The notes beneath the pieces were generated by a model. The model ran no database searches, was not told the DNA's origin, and saw only the letters and a program-made list of their open reading frames with translations. This document shows positions 49,192 through 58,206 of a stretch of 64,000 nucleotides of DNA, in pieces. The position numbers and the translations under genes are program-made. The stretch spans positions 558,001-622,000 of the forward strand of contig NZ_MINI01000028.1 in NCBI RefSeq assembly GCF_002906855.1. The letters run 5' to 3'. Numbering within the stretch: the stretch's first letter is position 1; every line of letters begins with the position of its first letter. Source of the stretch: Pseudomonas putida (GTDB lineage: Bacteria > Pseudomonadota > Gammaproteobacteria > Pseudomonadales > Pseudomonadaceae).

Positions 49192-50050
49192 TTTCCTTGT
49201 TTCCGCGCTTACCTTCGCCAGCCTCTACGGCCTGATGGCACTGGGGCTCAACCTGCAGGCCGGCTACGGCGGGCTGCTCAATTTCGGCCACATCGCCTTC
49301 GCCGGCCTCGGCGCCTACGCCACCGGCATCGCGGTGCAGGCGGGTTATTCGCCCTGGCTTGGCATGGCCGTTGGTGTGCTTCTGGCCGTGGCTTTGGGCG
49401 GGTGCGTGGCCCGCCTGGGGCGCAAGCTGGCTTCGGACTACTGGGGTATCGCCACCCTGGCAATTGCCGAAATCCTGCGTGTGGTGGCGACCAACGAGGG
49501 TTGGCTCACCGGTGGTGCGCAAGGCATCGGCGCGATCCCTACGCTTTTCGACGGTGTCGGTTTTCTGCTGATGATGCTGGTGCTATTGGGCAGCGCCACT
49601 CTGCTTTGCCAGCGTCTCGCCGATGGCCGCTTCGGGCGTGCCCTGCGGCTGATGCGCGAGGAACCGCAACTGGCCGCATGCATGGGTTATGACCTGACCT
49701 CACTGAAGTCGCGGGCGATCATGGCCAGCGCTGCGCTAACCGCCGTCGCCGGTTCGCTGTACGCCCACTTCATGAGTTATGTCGGCCCCGACTACCTGCT
49801 CGCCTCCGAGACGTTCCTGCTCTGGACCATGTTGATGATCGGTGGCCTGGGCAACCTGCGCGGCGTGCTGCTGGGGGTGTTCCTGGTACAGGCCGCCTAC
49901 AGCCTGGTGCCGTTTGCCAAGGATTACCTGGGCTTTGACTCCGACCTTGCCGGCGCCCTGCGCCTGGGCCTGATCGGCGCGATCCTGCTGGCCTGCCTGA
50001 TGTGGCGCAGTGAAGGTCTGATCCCTGAAAAAGTAAGGAAGATCGCATGA
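49184..50050 (+). CDS. LivM-type ABC permease
   Basis: Second permease, 288 residues, LivM family: 'LYGLMALGLNLQAGYGGLLNFGHIAFAGLGAY' near residues 12-43 is diagnostic. The GTG at 49184 follows GGGAGG at 49172-49177. It overlaps both neighbours (8 and 4 bp), so the operon is translationally coupled. Confidence 0.92.
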   Translation: MFDFLVSALTFASLYGLMALGLNLQAGYGGLLNFGHIAFAGLGAYATGIAVQAGYSPWLGMAVGVLLAVALGGCVARLGRKLASDYWGIATLAIAEILRVVATNEGWLTGGAQGIGAIPTLFDGVGFLLMMLVLLGSATLLCQRLADGRFGRALRLMREEPQLAACMGYDLTSLKSRAIMASAALTAVAGSLYAHFMSYVGPDYLLASETFLLWTMLMIGGLGNLRGVLLGVFLVQAAYSLVPFAKDYLGFDSDLAGALRLGLIGAILLACLMWRSEGLIPEKVRKIA

Positions 50051-50847
50051 GTGCTTCCCGTGAATACCTGCTCAGCGTGCAATCGGTAGCCAAGGCCTTT
50101 GGCGGCAACCAGGTGCTGCGCGACGTGAGCTTCAGCGTGCAGCGCGGCGAAATCGTGGGCCTGCTTGGACCCAACGGCTCCGGGAAAAGCACCTTGCTCA
50201 ACTGCATCACGGGCTTTGAAGCGGTAGATGGCGGCGCGATTGCGCTTGGCGCACGGCGTATCGAGCGGTTGCAGGCCCACCGTATCGTCCGCCACGGCAT
50301 TGCCCGGACCTTCCAGCTGCCTTCCATGCCCACCAAGATGTCGGTCATCGAAGTGGCGATGGCCGCCTGCACTCGCCAGCACGGTGTGTTCGCCACGCTG
50401 CTCGGCCTCCCGGCGCTGCGCCGGGCTGAAGAACAGGCGCGGGCCAAGGCCGAGCGGCTGATCGATGAGCTGCTGCTCGGCCCTGTGCGCGACCTGCCGG
50501 CTTCGGCGCTGTCGGGCGGGCAGAAGAAACTGCTGGGCATTGTCTGCGCCTTGATGGGTGAGCCCGAGCTGGTATTGCTCGACGAGCCTACCGCCGGGGT
50601 GCACCCCAACCTGCGTCGTGACTTGGTAGAGGCGCTCAAGCGCCTGAATGCCCAGGGCATGACGCTGGTGATCGTCGAGCATGACATGCACTTCATCCGC
50701 GATGTCTGCAGCCGCTGCGTGGTCCTGGACCGCGGCGAGATCGTCGCCAGTTGCAGGCCCGACAAGCTGGCTTCCAACGCGCGGGTGATCCAGGCCTACC
50801 TGGGTGGCCGTCACAGCCCGCAAGCCCTCGAGGAGAACGCGCCATGA
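50047..50847 (+). CDS. LivG-type ABC ATPase
   Basis: ATP-binding subunit of 266 residues. Walker A GPNGSGKST, signature LSGGQKKLL, Walker B LVLLDEP and the LivG-specific 'TRTFQLPSMP'-like loop are present. Start overlaps the permease stop (ATGA). Confidence 0.93.
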   Translation: MSASREYLLSVQSVAKAFGGNQVLRDVSFSVQRGEIVGLLGPNGSGKSTLLNCITGFEAVDGGAIALGARRIERLQAHRIVRHGIARTFQLPSMPTKMSVIEVAMAACTRQHGVFATLLGLPALRRAEEQARAKAERLIDELLLGPVRDLPASALSGGQKKLLGIVCALMGEPELVLLDEPTAGVHPNLRRDLVEALKRLNAQGMTLVIVEHDMHFIRDVCSRCVVLDRGEIVASCRPDKLASNARVIQAYLGGRHSPQALEENAP

Positions 50848-51563
50848 TTGAAGTGAAGGACGTCGTCGCCGGCTACACCGCCGAGGTGGACATCCTGCGC
50901 GGCATGACCTTGCATGCCGAACAGAAGGAGATCGTTACCTTGCTGGGCCCCAATGGTTGCGGCAAGAGCACCTTGCTCAAGACCATCGCCGGTTACCTGC
51001 TGCCGCGCAAAGGGCAGGTCCTGCTGCAGGGGCAGGACGTGTCGCGGGTACCGGTGCACGAGAAGATCCGGCGCTGCCGGCTTGGCTTCGTGCCGCAGAC
51101 CGACAACGTCTTCGCCAGCCTGAGCATCCGCGAGAACCTCCACGTGGGCGGGCATTACCAGCGCCCGCAGGACAACCAGCGACGTATCGATGAACTGTGC
51201 TCGGCCTACCCGATCCTGGCCAAGAAGTTCAACGCACCGGCGGCGTCCATGTCCGGTGGTGAGCGACAGATCCTCGCCCTGGCCAGGGCGCTGATGCCCA
51301 GACCTAGCCTGCTGCTGCTCGATGAACCCTCGGCGGGCCTGTCGCCCAAAGTGCTGCTGGAAGTGTTCGAAGCCATCCAGCAGGTCCGCGACCAGGAAGG
51401 CGTGACCATCCTGATGGTGGAGCAGAACGCGATGGAGGCCCTGCGTATCTCCGACCGCGCCTATGTGCTGTCGATGGGCAGTGTGGCGTTGACCGGTAAT
51501 GCTCGGGCGCTGATGCACGACCCGCAAGTCAGCGAACTGTACCTGGGAGGGCGGATCGCCTGA
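50844..51563 (+). CDS. LivF-type ABC ATPase
   Basis: Second ATP-binding subunit, 239 residues. Walker A GPNGCGKST, signature MSGGERQIL, Walker B LLLLDEP followed by SAGLSPKV, as in LivF. ATG 50844 overlaps the LivG stop by 4 bp. Last gene of the operon; a strong terminator follows. Confidence 0.94.
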   Translation: MIEVKDVVAGYTAEVDILRGMTLHAEQKEIVTLLGPNGCGKSTLLKTIAGYLLPRKGQVLLQGQDVSRVPVHEKIRRCRLGFVPQTDNVFASLSIRENLHVGGHYQRPQDNQRRIDELCSAYPILAKKFNAPAASMSGGERQILALARALMPRPSLLLLDEPSAGLSPKVLLEVFEAIQQVRDQEGVTILMVEQNAMEALRISDRAYVLSMGSVALTGNARALMHDPQVSELYLGGRIA

Positions 51564-51623
51564 GCGTCTGGCGGCATTCGCGTCCTCGCGCTCCTGGGGC
51601 CGCGAATGGCGTAGTGCGTGTTT

Positions 51624-51656
51624 GGCCGCGCAGCTTGTACTGCGCGGCCCTTTTTT
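51624..51656 (+). terminator. Rho-independent terminator of the Liv operon
   Basis: Perfect 10-bp stem GGCCGCGCAG / CTGCGCGGCC, 6-base loop, then CTTTTTT. It ends 9 bp before the chemoreceptor start codon, so that gene needs a separate promoter or read-through. Confidence 0.85.
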
Positions 51657-51665
51657 AGGGCCTTG

Positions 51666-53552
51666 ATGATGAAATTCAGCCACAAGATTCTGTTGGCCGC
51701 TGCCCTGGTCGTGGTCAGCGCCTTCGCCTCGTTCACCCTGTACAACTACCTCTGGCAAAAGCGCCTGCTGGCTCGAGAGCTACAAAGCCAACTGCGCGAG
51801 GTTGGCGCCCTGGCTGCCGACAGCGTTCACAACTGGCTTGGCGGGCGAGTGCTGCTGGTGGAAAGCCTGGCACAACGATTGGCCGCCGATACCAGCGAGG
51901 CCGCCGTCGACCAGGCCTTCGGCCAGGATGTATTGAAGAACACCTTCAACATGGTGTACCTGGCGCGCGCCGACGGTAGTTTCAGCATTCGCCCGCAGCA
52001 GGAGATGCCCGCCGGTTATGATGCCCGCCAGCGCGACTGGTACCAGCGCGTGCAGGCGCGTAACGACAGCGTCCTCACCGAGCCCTATGTCAATGCCGCT
52101 ACTCAGGAAATGATCATGGCCGCCGCCGCCCCGGTGCTGCGTGCCGGCGAGTTGCTTGGCGCGGTGGGGGCGGGAATGCCGATCGATACCCTGGTGCAGA
52201 TCATTGGCAGCGTCGACCTGCAAGGAAAAGGCTATGCCTATCTGGTCAATGGTGCGGGCAAGATCCTGGTGCATCCACAGACCGAGCTGATCAACCGTCG
52301 TCTCAACGAACTGGACCCGGTGCACCCGCTGAGCGTCAGTCGTGACCTGCAAGAGCACGAGGTCAATGGCCGGGTACGCATCGACACCTTCATTCCGGTA
52401 CCCGGGCTGCCGGCTGCCGACTGGTATGTCGGGCTTTCGGTCGATCGTAATCTGGCCTACCAGCAGTTGCGCGACTTCAGCGGTTCGGCATTGATCGCCA
52501 TGCTGGTGTCTGTGCTGCTGGTGATGCTTGCCCTCGGTGTGCTGCTGCGTTTACTGCTAAAGCCGCTGTTGCGCATGATCGTTGCCATGCAGGACATTGC
52601 CGCCGGTGAAGGCGACCTTACTCAGCGCCTGCCTGCCGCCGGCCGTGACGAGTTGGCCCAGTTGGCCCAGGCCTTCAACCTGTTCGTCGAGCGCATGCAG
52701 CGCACCATCGGGCTGGTCGCCAATGGCAGCGTCGGCGTCGATGAAGGAGCGCGCAGCGTGGTCCAGGCCAGCCAGGCTACCCTGCGCCAGTCAAGCGAAC
52801 TGGTGCAGCGCAGCGACACGGTTGCCGCTGCCATTGAGCAATTGGGTGCCGCCGCCCAGGAAATTGCCGGCAGCGCCGCCAGTGTCTCGGTGCAAAGTGC
52901 CGCGGCGCGCAGCCAGGCAGAGGAGGGCCAGCGTATTCTCAGCGATGGCTCCAAGGCACTTGCTGCGCTCGCGGCCCAAGTTGAAACGGCCCGCGCGAGC
53001 ATGGATCAATTGGGTGGCCAGACCGAAGCCATCGGCCGCATCCTCGAAGTGATTCACAGCATCGCCCAACAGACCAATTTGCTGGCGCTCAACGCAGCCA
53101 TTGAGGCTGCGCGCGCAGGGGAGTCTGGCCGAGGTTTTGCGGTGGTGGCGGACGAGGTGCGTCAACTGGCGCATCGCAGCCAGGGGTCGGCGCAGGAGAT
53201 CCATGAGATGATTGAATCGCTGCAGGTCGGCGCCCAGGCCTCGATTGCATCGATGGTAGCCAGCCATCGGCACGCCGAGCGCAGTGTTCACGTCATCGCC
53301 CAGGCCTGCGAGGGTATTGATGCAGTGATAGGGCGTTTGGCCGACATCGATGAAATGAACCAGTCCGTTGCTGCCGCCACGGATCAGCAGCGCGCGGTGG
53401 TCGAGTCGATAAGTCGCGAAGTGGGCGAAATCGCCACGCTCAATCAGCATGTTCAAGTGGGTCAACAGCAGACGCTGGACGTTTGCAAGATGATGGATGG
53501 CAAATCGGCTGAATTGCGCCAGATGGTGGCAAGCTTCTGCATCAAGCGTTAG
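51666..53552 (+). CDS. Methyl-accepting chemotaxis protein with dCache ligand-binding domain
   Basis: Chemoreceptor of 628 residues: transmembrane helix (about 8-28), periplasmic double-Cache domain (about 35-270), second transmembrane helix (about 277-299), HAMP, and a signalling hairpin with the conserved tip '[39 protein letters not shown]'. The amino-acid pocket residues of PctA-type receptors appear at Tyr118, Arg123, Trp125, Tyr126 and Tyr141, but the expected Asp is Gly170. It follows the Liv operon, so it may sense the same solute. ATG 51669 is an equal start alternative. Confidence 0.9.
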   Translation: MMKFSHKILLAAALVVVSAFASFTLYNYLWQKRLLARELQSQLREVGALAADSVHNWLGGRVLLVESLAQRLAADTSEAAVDQAFGQDVLKNTFNMVYLARADGSFSIRPQQEMPAGYDARQRDWYQRVQARNDSVLTEPYVNAATQEMIMAAAAPVLRAGELLGAVGAGMPIDTLVQIIGSVDLQGKGYAYLVNGAGKILVHPQTELINRRLNELDPVHPLSVSRDLQEHEVNGRVRIDTFIPVPGLPAADWYVGLSVDRNLAYQQLRDFSGSALIAMLVSVLLVMLALGVLLRLLLKPLLRMIVAMQDIAAGEGDLTQRLPAAGRDELAQLAQAFNLFVERMQRTIGLVANGSVGVDEGARSVVQASQATLRQSSELVQRSDTVAAAIEQLGAAAQEIAGSAASVSVQSAAARSQAEEGQRILSDGSKALAALAAQVETARASMDQLGGQTEAIGRILEVIHSIAQQTNLLALNAAIEAARAGESGRGFAVVADEVRQLAHRSQGSAQEIHEMIESLQVGAQASIASMVASHRHAERSVHVIAQACEGIDAVIGRLADIDEMNQSVAAATDQQRAVVESISREVGEIATLNQHVQVGQQQTLDVCKMMDGKSAELRQMVASFCIKR

Positions 53553-53636
53553 TCAGAATGAAGCCGGTAGGGCGAGGGAAAGTGCGAGTCGTTTCACGCT
53601 TTGTTTCCCTCGAATCGCCCGAGGAAGATGGCAACC

Positions 53637-53807
53637 TCAGAAGTGATACTTGACCAGGGCACTCGCGGTGTTCTGGTCGGTGGTGAAGCCTTCCGAGTCC
53701 CTGATGCCGTACTTGTCCGACCAGTAGTCATACTCCAGGCCCACATACAGGTGCTTGGCATCAAAGCCCATGGCCTTGCCGAGGTCGTACTTGAGCTGCG
53801 GGTTGTC
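53637..53807 (-). pseudogene. C-terminal remnant of a Tsx-like nucleoside channel / outer-membrane protein
   Basis: The minus strand reads DNPQLKYDLGKAMGFDAKHL and ends in ALVKYHF plus stop, a classic beta-barrel terminus. A stop codon (53808-53810) lies immediately before the fragment and no N-terminus exists. It is what is left of a deleted gene, most like the Tsx/OmpK family. Confidence 0.6.
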
Positions 53808-53853
53808 CTATTGAGTAGTTTGCCTGGAGGGCTCTGTCAAATGGCGCAGGCCT

Positions 53854-54786
53854 TTACAGCCCGCCGCCGAAGCGATACTGCCAGACCATGCCGGCCACAT
53901 CGAATTCGCTGCCGGTGCGGGTGTGGGCACCATTGCTGGCAAACAGCTTCACCGAGTTGTTGCGGTTGACCGGCAGGGTGAGGGTGCAGCCATAGCGGGT
54001 GTTTTCCTGGAAGTCGTGGTTGCCCACCCCGTCGACCGAGGTGTTGCCGCCAGCGAAATAGGTGCCGTCCAGCGAGGTCCAGACACCATTTTGAAAGGCG
54101 TAGATCAGGTGTACCTGGGTCTGGTAGATCGGCCGCTGGGAAAAGCTGCGGTTGCCGAGGTACTGGTTGTTGTCGGTGAAGAAGGTGCCTGCGCCCGACA
54201 ACTCCAGGGTCACTGCGCCGATGCGCTTGGAGATGCCGATTTCAGGCTTGAACGACCAGCGATTGTTGCCGAGGTTGACCAGCCGGCTGGAGTCGTATTG
54301 GCCAAGCGGCGCGGTGATCGCCAGGCTGGTGCCGATGATCACGTCCTGCTGGTAGCTGGGAAACTCCGCCAGCGACAGGGCCGGGGCTCCATACCAGTTG
54401 ACTGAAAAACGCAATCTCGGGTCGATCAGACCGGTCACATTGCGCTCCCTGGGTTCGCCGGCGAACAACGCAGAGCCGGTCAACCTGGCTTCGGGCACGA
54501 CGACATCGAACTTGGCGGAACGGCCCCAGACATCCAGTGACCTGGCATAGGCAAACACCACTGTTTCGATGTCGAGATTGGCATCTTTCAGCGGCACCGA
54601 GGGGTTGGCGGTCACGTTGCCCCGCAGGTCGCTGTAGCCCAGCAGCAGGAAGTTGATGCCGACTGGGGTATTGGCGTAGGCCCTGGGCTCGAGATCCTCG
54701 GCGTTGGCGCCCTGGGCGGCCAGCAGCAGCGGCGCCAGGCTCATCGGAGCCAGCCTGACCACGCGGGGTCTGTGTTTCGACGCCAT
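53854..54786 (-). CDS. MetA-pathway (phenol degradation) outer-membrane transporter family protein
   Basis: Protein of 310 residues with a signal peptide and the family opening 'DLEPRAYANTPVGINFLLLGYSDLRGNV'. It ends in WQYRFGGGL and is rich in beta-strand repeats, so it is probably an outer-membrane barrel of the MetA-pathway family (PF13557). Function of these proteins is poorly known; uptake of hydrophobic compounds is proposed. It begins a minus-strand unit with the Tsx remnant downstream. Confidence 0.85.
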   Translation of the reverse strand: MASKHRPRVVRLAPMSLAPLLLAAQGANAEDLEPRAYANTPVGINFLLLGYSDLRGNVTANPSVPLKDANLDIETVVFAYARSLDVWGRSAKFDVVVPEARLTGSALFAGEPRERNVTGLIDPRLRFSVNWYGAPALSLAEFPSYQQDVIIGTSLAITAPLGQYDSSRLVNLGNNRWSFKPEIGISKRIGAVTLELSGAGTFFTDNNQYLGNRSFSQRPIYQTQVHLIYAFQNGVWTSLDGTYFAGGNTSVDGVGNHDFQENTRYGCTLTLPVNRNNSVKLFASNGAHTRTGSEFDVAGMVWQYRFGGGL

Positions 54787-54862
54787 TCGCTCGCTTCCTG
54801 TCAGGCTGCCCGGGTGCTATGTACTGTTGTAGTTGATCCGGCAGCGGACGTCGCCCCGTGTA

Positions 54863-55195
54863 TCAATGGATGCCTTGATCTTCCAGTACCTTGCGCAAGG
54901 CATGCACGCCGACCGCGACGATCAGCCCGGTCATGACGATGCCTGCCATTCCGATCAGCATGGCCAGGCAGCGTGCCAGGCCAAGCTTGGGCACCAGGTC
55001 CCCATAGCCAATGGTCAAGCCTGTCACGAAGGAAAAGTACAGGCCATCGCCCACTGGCCAGCCTTCGAGCTTGCCGACGACCAGCCCGAGCAGGGCCATG
55101 AACACCAGCAGCACCGACACGATCGGCCAGACCACCCGCAGCCCGCGCCAGAACTCACCGATGAAGTCACGCCGCAACTGTTTCATGGCTCGCAT
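54863..55195 (-). CDS. Two-TM potassium channel (ion channel family)
   Basis: Protein of 110 residues with two transmembrane helices and a pore loop containing the selectivity filter TIGYGD (residues 61-66). No regulatory domain (RCK or cyclic-nucleotide) follows, so this is a minimal pore. The 195-bp gap to the next plus-strand gene holds both promoters. Confidence 0.9.
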   Translation of the reverse strand: MRAMKQLRRDFIGEFWRGLRVVWPIVSVLLVFMALLGLVVGKLEGWPVGDGLYFSFVTGLTIGYGDLVPKLGLARCLAMLIGMAGIVMTGLIVAVGVHALRKVLEDQGIH

Positions 55196-55390
55196 GGGAC
55201 ACTCCTTGAAAGAAGCAAACGACGGATTTGTTCACCCTCACAGCTGGCTGCACTGCCAATCACCAGCCATCATCATCTAGCAGAATCTAGCTGTACTGGC
55301 CGTATTGCGGGTGTGCTGTACCTGGCTGGCCGACGCTTTTGCAGTGCAATCCCCTCTTTGGCATCGACGCTTGGCGCGGAGGTCATCATC

Positions 55391-56722
55391 GTGCGCGATC
55401 CTGCAAAAAAAATGGGCCTGGTCGGGCTCACCACGTTGGTCACGGTGAACATGATGGGCTCCGGCATCATCATGCTGCCGGCAAGCATGGCGCAGATCGG
55501 CGCCGTCTCGCTGTTGTCCTGGGTGATCACGGCTGTGGGCTCGATGGCCATCGCCTATTGCTTCGCCCAGTGCGGCATTTACTGCACGCGCTCAGGCGGC
55601 ATGTCGGCCTACAGTGAAGAGGCGCACGGCAAATCCGCGTTCTTCCTCTGTTCCTACCTTTATTTTCTGTCACTGATGATCGGCAACGTTGCCATCGGCA
55701 TTTCTGCCGTGGGTTACCTCACGCCCTTCATCCCCTGGCTCGGCAGCGGTGCGCTGCCGCTGCTGGTCGGGGCGGTGGCGCTGATCTGGTTCGCGACCCT
55801 GGCCAATCTGGGGGGCGCTGACATCACCGGGCGCCTGGGGGCAATCAGTGTCTGGGGCGTGATCGTGCCGGTGGCAGGCCTGAGCCTGATCGGCTGGTTC
55901 TGGTTCAGCCCTGCAACCTTCAATGAAGCCTGGAACCCAGGGCAGGTGCCGGTCGGCCAGGCGATCACCAGCAGCATTCCGCTGACCTTGTGGGCGTTCC
56001 TGGGCATGGAGTCGGCTGCGCAGAACTCGGACGCGGTGGAGAACCCCAAGCGCAATGTGCCGCTGGCCTGCCTGTTCGGCACGCTGGGCGCGGCTGTGGT
56101 GTACATCCTTTCGACCAGCGTCATCCAGGGCATCGTGCCCAACCCCGACCTGGCCAACGCCAGTGCACCGTTCGCCCTGGCTTACGCACGGATGTTCGAT
56201 GACACCGTTGGCAACGTGATCATGGGCCTGGCGGTGATCGCCTGCGTCGGCTCTTTGCTGGGCTGGCAGTTCACCCTGGCAGAGACCGCCAAGGTCACGG
56301 CCGGGCAGGGGCTGTTCCCGAAACTGTTCACCCGCACCACGGCCCGGGGCGTGCCCTTGGCCGGGATGCTGACCTGTGCGGTGATGCAGAGTCTGATTGC
56401 CCTGTCGACCTTGTCACCCAACGCCAGCGCCCAGTTCGGCAGGCTGGTCAACCTGGCGGCGGTCACCAACATCATTCCCTACATCACCTCGCTGACCGGC
56501 TTGCTGGTGATCATGTACAAGGCCCAGGTGGACATCGCCATTTTCCGCCGCAACAGCGCCATCATGCTGGTCGCCGTGTGCTATTGCTTCTATGCGCTTT
56601 ACGCCTCGGGGTTGGAAGCCGTGTTTGGAGCGGCGCTGATCATGGCGTTGGGTTACCTGTTGTTCGGTTTCATTGCCAAGCGATTCATCAAGGGACTGGA
56701 CATGATCGGAGGCGCGCCATGA
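55391..56722 (+). CDS. potE: PotE-like putrescine/ornithine antiporter (APC family)
   Basis: Transporter of 443 residues with twelve hydrophobic segments. Long stretches match E. coli PotE, for example 'VNMMGSGIIMLPASMAQIG', 'GVIVPVAGLSLIGWFWFSP' and 'GNVIMGLAVIACVGSLLGWQF'. The start is a GTG at 55391 with GGAGG 8 bp upstream. It exchanges putrescine for ornithine or takes up putrescine. It overlaps the next gene by 4 bp (ATGA). Confidence 0.88.
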   Translation: MRDPAKKMGLVGLTTLVTVNMMGSGIIMLPASMAQIGAVSLLSWVITAVGSMAIAYCFAQCGIYCTRSGGMSAYSEEAHGKSAFFLCSYLYFLSLMIGNVAIGISAVGYLTPFIPWLGSGALPLLVGAVALIWFATLANLGGADITGRLGAISVWGVIVPVAGLSLIGWFWFSPATFNEAWNPGQVPVGQAITSSIPLTLWAFLGMESAAQNSDAVENPKRNVPLACLFGTLGAAVVYILSTSVIQGIVPNPDLANASAPFALAYARMFDDTVGNVIMGLAVIACVGSLLGWQFTLAETAKVTAGQGLFPKLFTRTTARGVPLAGMLTCAVMQSLIALSTLSPNASAQFGRLVNLAAVTNIIPYITSLTGLLVIMYKAQVDIAIFRRNSAIMLVAVCYCFYALYASGLEAVFGAALIMALGYLLFGFIAKRFIKGLDMIGGAP

Positions 56723-57633
56723 GCAACAAGGCGAAGTTGGCCAGCCTGTGCCTTGCCAGCCTGATTGGCTGGGCAACACCCTATGCCACGGTTGCCGCAG
56801 CGGATGTCATGGGCCGGATACGTGACAGCCAGGTGCTGACGCTGGGGTACATGGACGGTTTTGCGCCGTTTTCTTCGGGCAATGAACAGGCCCCGCAAGG
56901 TTACGCGGTCGAATTATGCCGGGCAGTTGCCGAACGGCTGCGCCAGACGCCCGGTTTTGCCGGGCTGCAGGTGCGCTGGCGGGCGCTGCCGGAGCAGGAG
57001 GTTGCGCGCTCGTTGAGCGAGGGGCAGGTCGATCTGTTCTGCACGCCTGCGGTGGAAACCCTCGCCAGGCGCAAAACCCTGGACTTCTCCATCCCGGTGT
57101 TCACCTCCGGCTTGGCCGCCATGGTCAGGCGCGATGCACCCGCGACCTTGCTCGGGCCGCTCAACGGCCGTGCCGGTGATAGCGGCCCTCGCTGGCGCGC
57201 GACGATCAATGCGGGCTTGAGCAAACACAGCTTTGCCGTGCTGCAAGGCACGGTGAGCAGCGATTGGGCCCGGCAACGGATTCGCCAGCTTGGTTTGCAA
57301 TCCACCTTGCAGGAGGTGCCCACTTATCAGGAAGGGGTGCGCCGAGTGGCGGCGCGCGAGGTTGATGCCTTCCTCGGCGACCGCATGGTACTGCTGGCCT
57401 ACCAGGCCGGGCAGGCCGAACGTGAGCAGCTGTGGGTGCCGGACCGCCTGTTCGACATGCACCAGGTAGCGCTGGCGATGGCCCGGGGCGATGAGGATTT
57501 TCGGCTGCTGGTGGACAGCGCCTTGAGTCAGGTGCTTGCAGGGCAGCGCGGCGAGGAGCTGTACACGCGTTACCTGGGGCCGCAGTCGGCGCAGGACCGT
57601 TTGCTGCAGGGCCTGTACCCGCTGCCAGATTAA
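56719..57633 (+). CDS. Periplasmic amino-acid-type substrate-binding protein (SBP_bac_3)
   Basis: Protein of 304 residues with a signal peptide (about 1-26) and an ABC-type amino acid binding fold: 'LTLGYMDGFAPFSSGNEQAPQGYAVELCRAVAERL' near the start. No ABC permease or ATPase follows. It is translationally coupled to the PotE-like antiporter (ATGA), an unusual pair. It may serve as a sensor or feed a remote transporter. Confidence 0.85.
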   Translation: MSNKAKLASLCLASLIGWATPYATVAAADVMGRIRDSQVLTLGYMDGFAPFSSGNEQAPQGYAVELCRAVAERLRQTPGFAGLQVRWRALPEQEVARSLSEGQVDLFCTPAVETLARRKTLDFSIPVFTSGLAAMVRRDAPATLLGPLNGRAGDSGPRWRATINAGLSKHSFAVLQGTVSSDWARQRIRQLGLQSTLQEVPTYQEGVRRVAAREVDAFLGDRMVLLAYQAGQAEREQLWVPDRLFDMHQVALAMARGDEDFRLLVDSALSQVLAGQRGEELYTRYLGPQSAQDRLLQGLYPLPD

Positions 57634-57672
57634 CTGGGCCGGTAGCGCTCAGGTGTTCGCCGGCAGTTATGC

Positions 57673-57708
57673 AGCGCCTGTGAGACCGAGCGCCGCTTGT
57701 GCGGCGCA
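57673..57708. repeat. Single diverged REP element
   Basis: AGCGCCTGTGAGACCGAGCG followed by CCGCTTGTGCGGCGCA, close to the REP core at 11813 with a few changes. Lies between convergent genes. Confidence 0.7.
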
Positions 57709-57716
57709 CCCTTTGA

Positions 57717-58202
57717 TCATCCCCTCGCCGCGAACCGCAAAGTCAGCGGCAGCGCCAGTGCCCAGACGGGCGCCAGGATAAGCGCGGTGTCCAGGCGCCC
57801 CAGTGGCAAGTCGATACCGGCCAGCCGGGCGCCAGCCAGATAGGCCAATGGGCCACCGAGCAGGCCCAGCAGCACCGCGAGCCATGCTGGCTGGCCGAGC
57901 CCTGCCAGGCTGTGGCGCATGCCGCTGGCCAACACCAGCCACAGCAGTGCCAGCCACAGAGGCAGCGGCCACTGGCCGAAGCTGAATACGCCGAGCATGC
58001 CCAGTGTGCTGTCCAGCAGGCAGCCAGCCACCGCTACCCACAGCAGCACACGCAGTTCACCGCCTGGGCTCAGCCACAAGTGCAGCAGCAGGCCGAACAC
58101 TACTATCAGCAACAGCCAAGGCCTGTGCGCCCCCAGTACACACAGCCACCAGCCAGCCTGCAGCCACAGCGCATTGCCGAGCAGCCAGCCACGGCGAACC
58201 AT
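57717..58202 (-). CDS. DUF2878 membrane protein
   Basis: Integral membrane protein of 161 residues with about five to six hydrophobic segments, DUF2878 family. It is the last gene of the six-gene lipid operon, 4 bp behind the CFA-type gene. Function unknown. Start ATG 58202; in-frame upstream sequence to 58412 belongs to the CFA gene. Confidence 0.82.
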   Translation of the reverse strand: MVRRGWLLGNALWLQAGWWLCVLGAHRPWLLLIVVFGLLLHLWLSPGGELRVLLWVAVAGCLLDSTLGMLGVFSFGQWPLPLWLALLWLVLASGMRHSLAGLGQPAWLAVLLGLLGGPLAYLAGARLAGIDLPLGRLDTALILAPVWALALPLTLRFAARG

Positions 58203-58206
58203 GTTC

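Noticed and set aside
51624..51656. Hairpin as a regulator of the chemoreceptor
   Set aside because: Perfect stem followed by a T-tract right after the Liv operon is better explained as a terminator.
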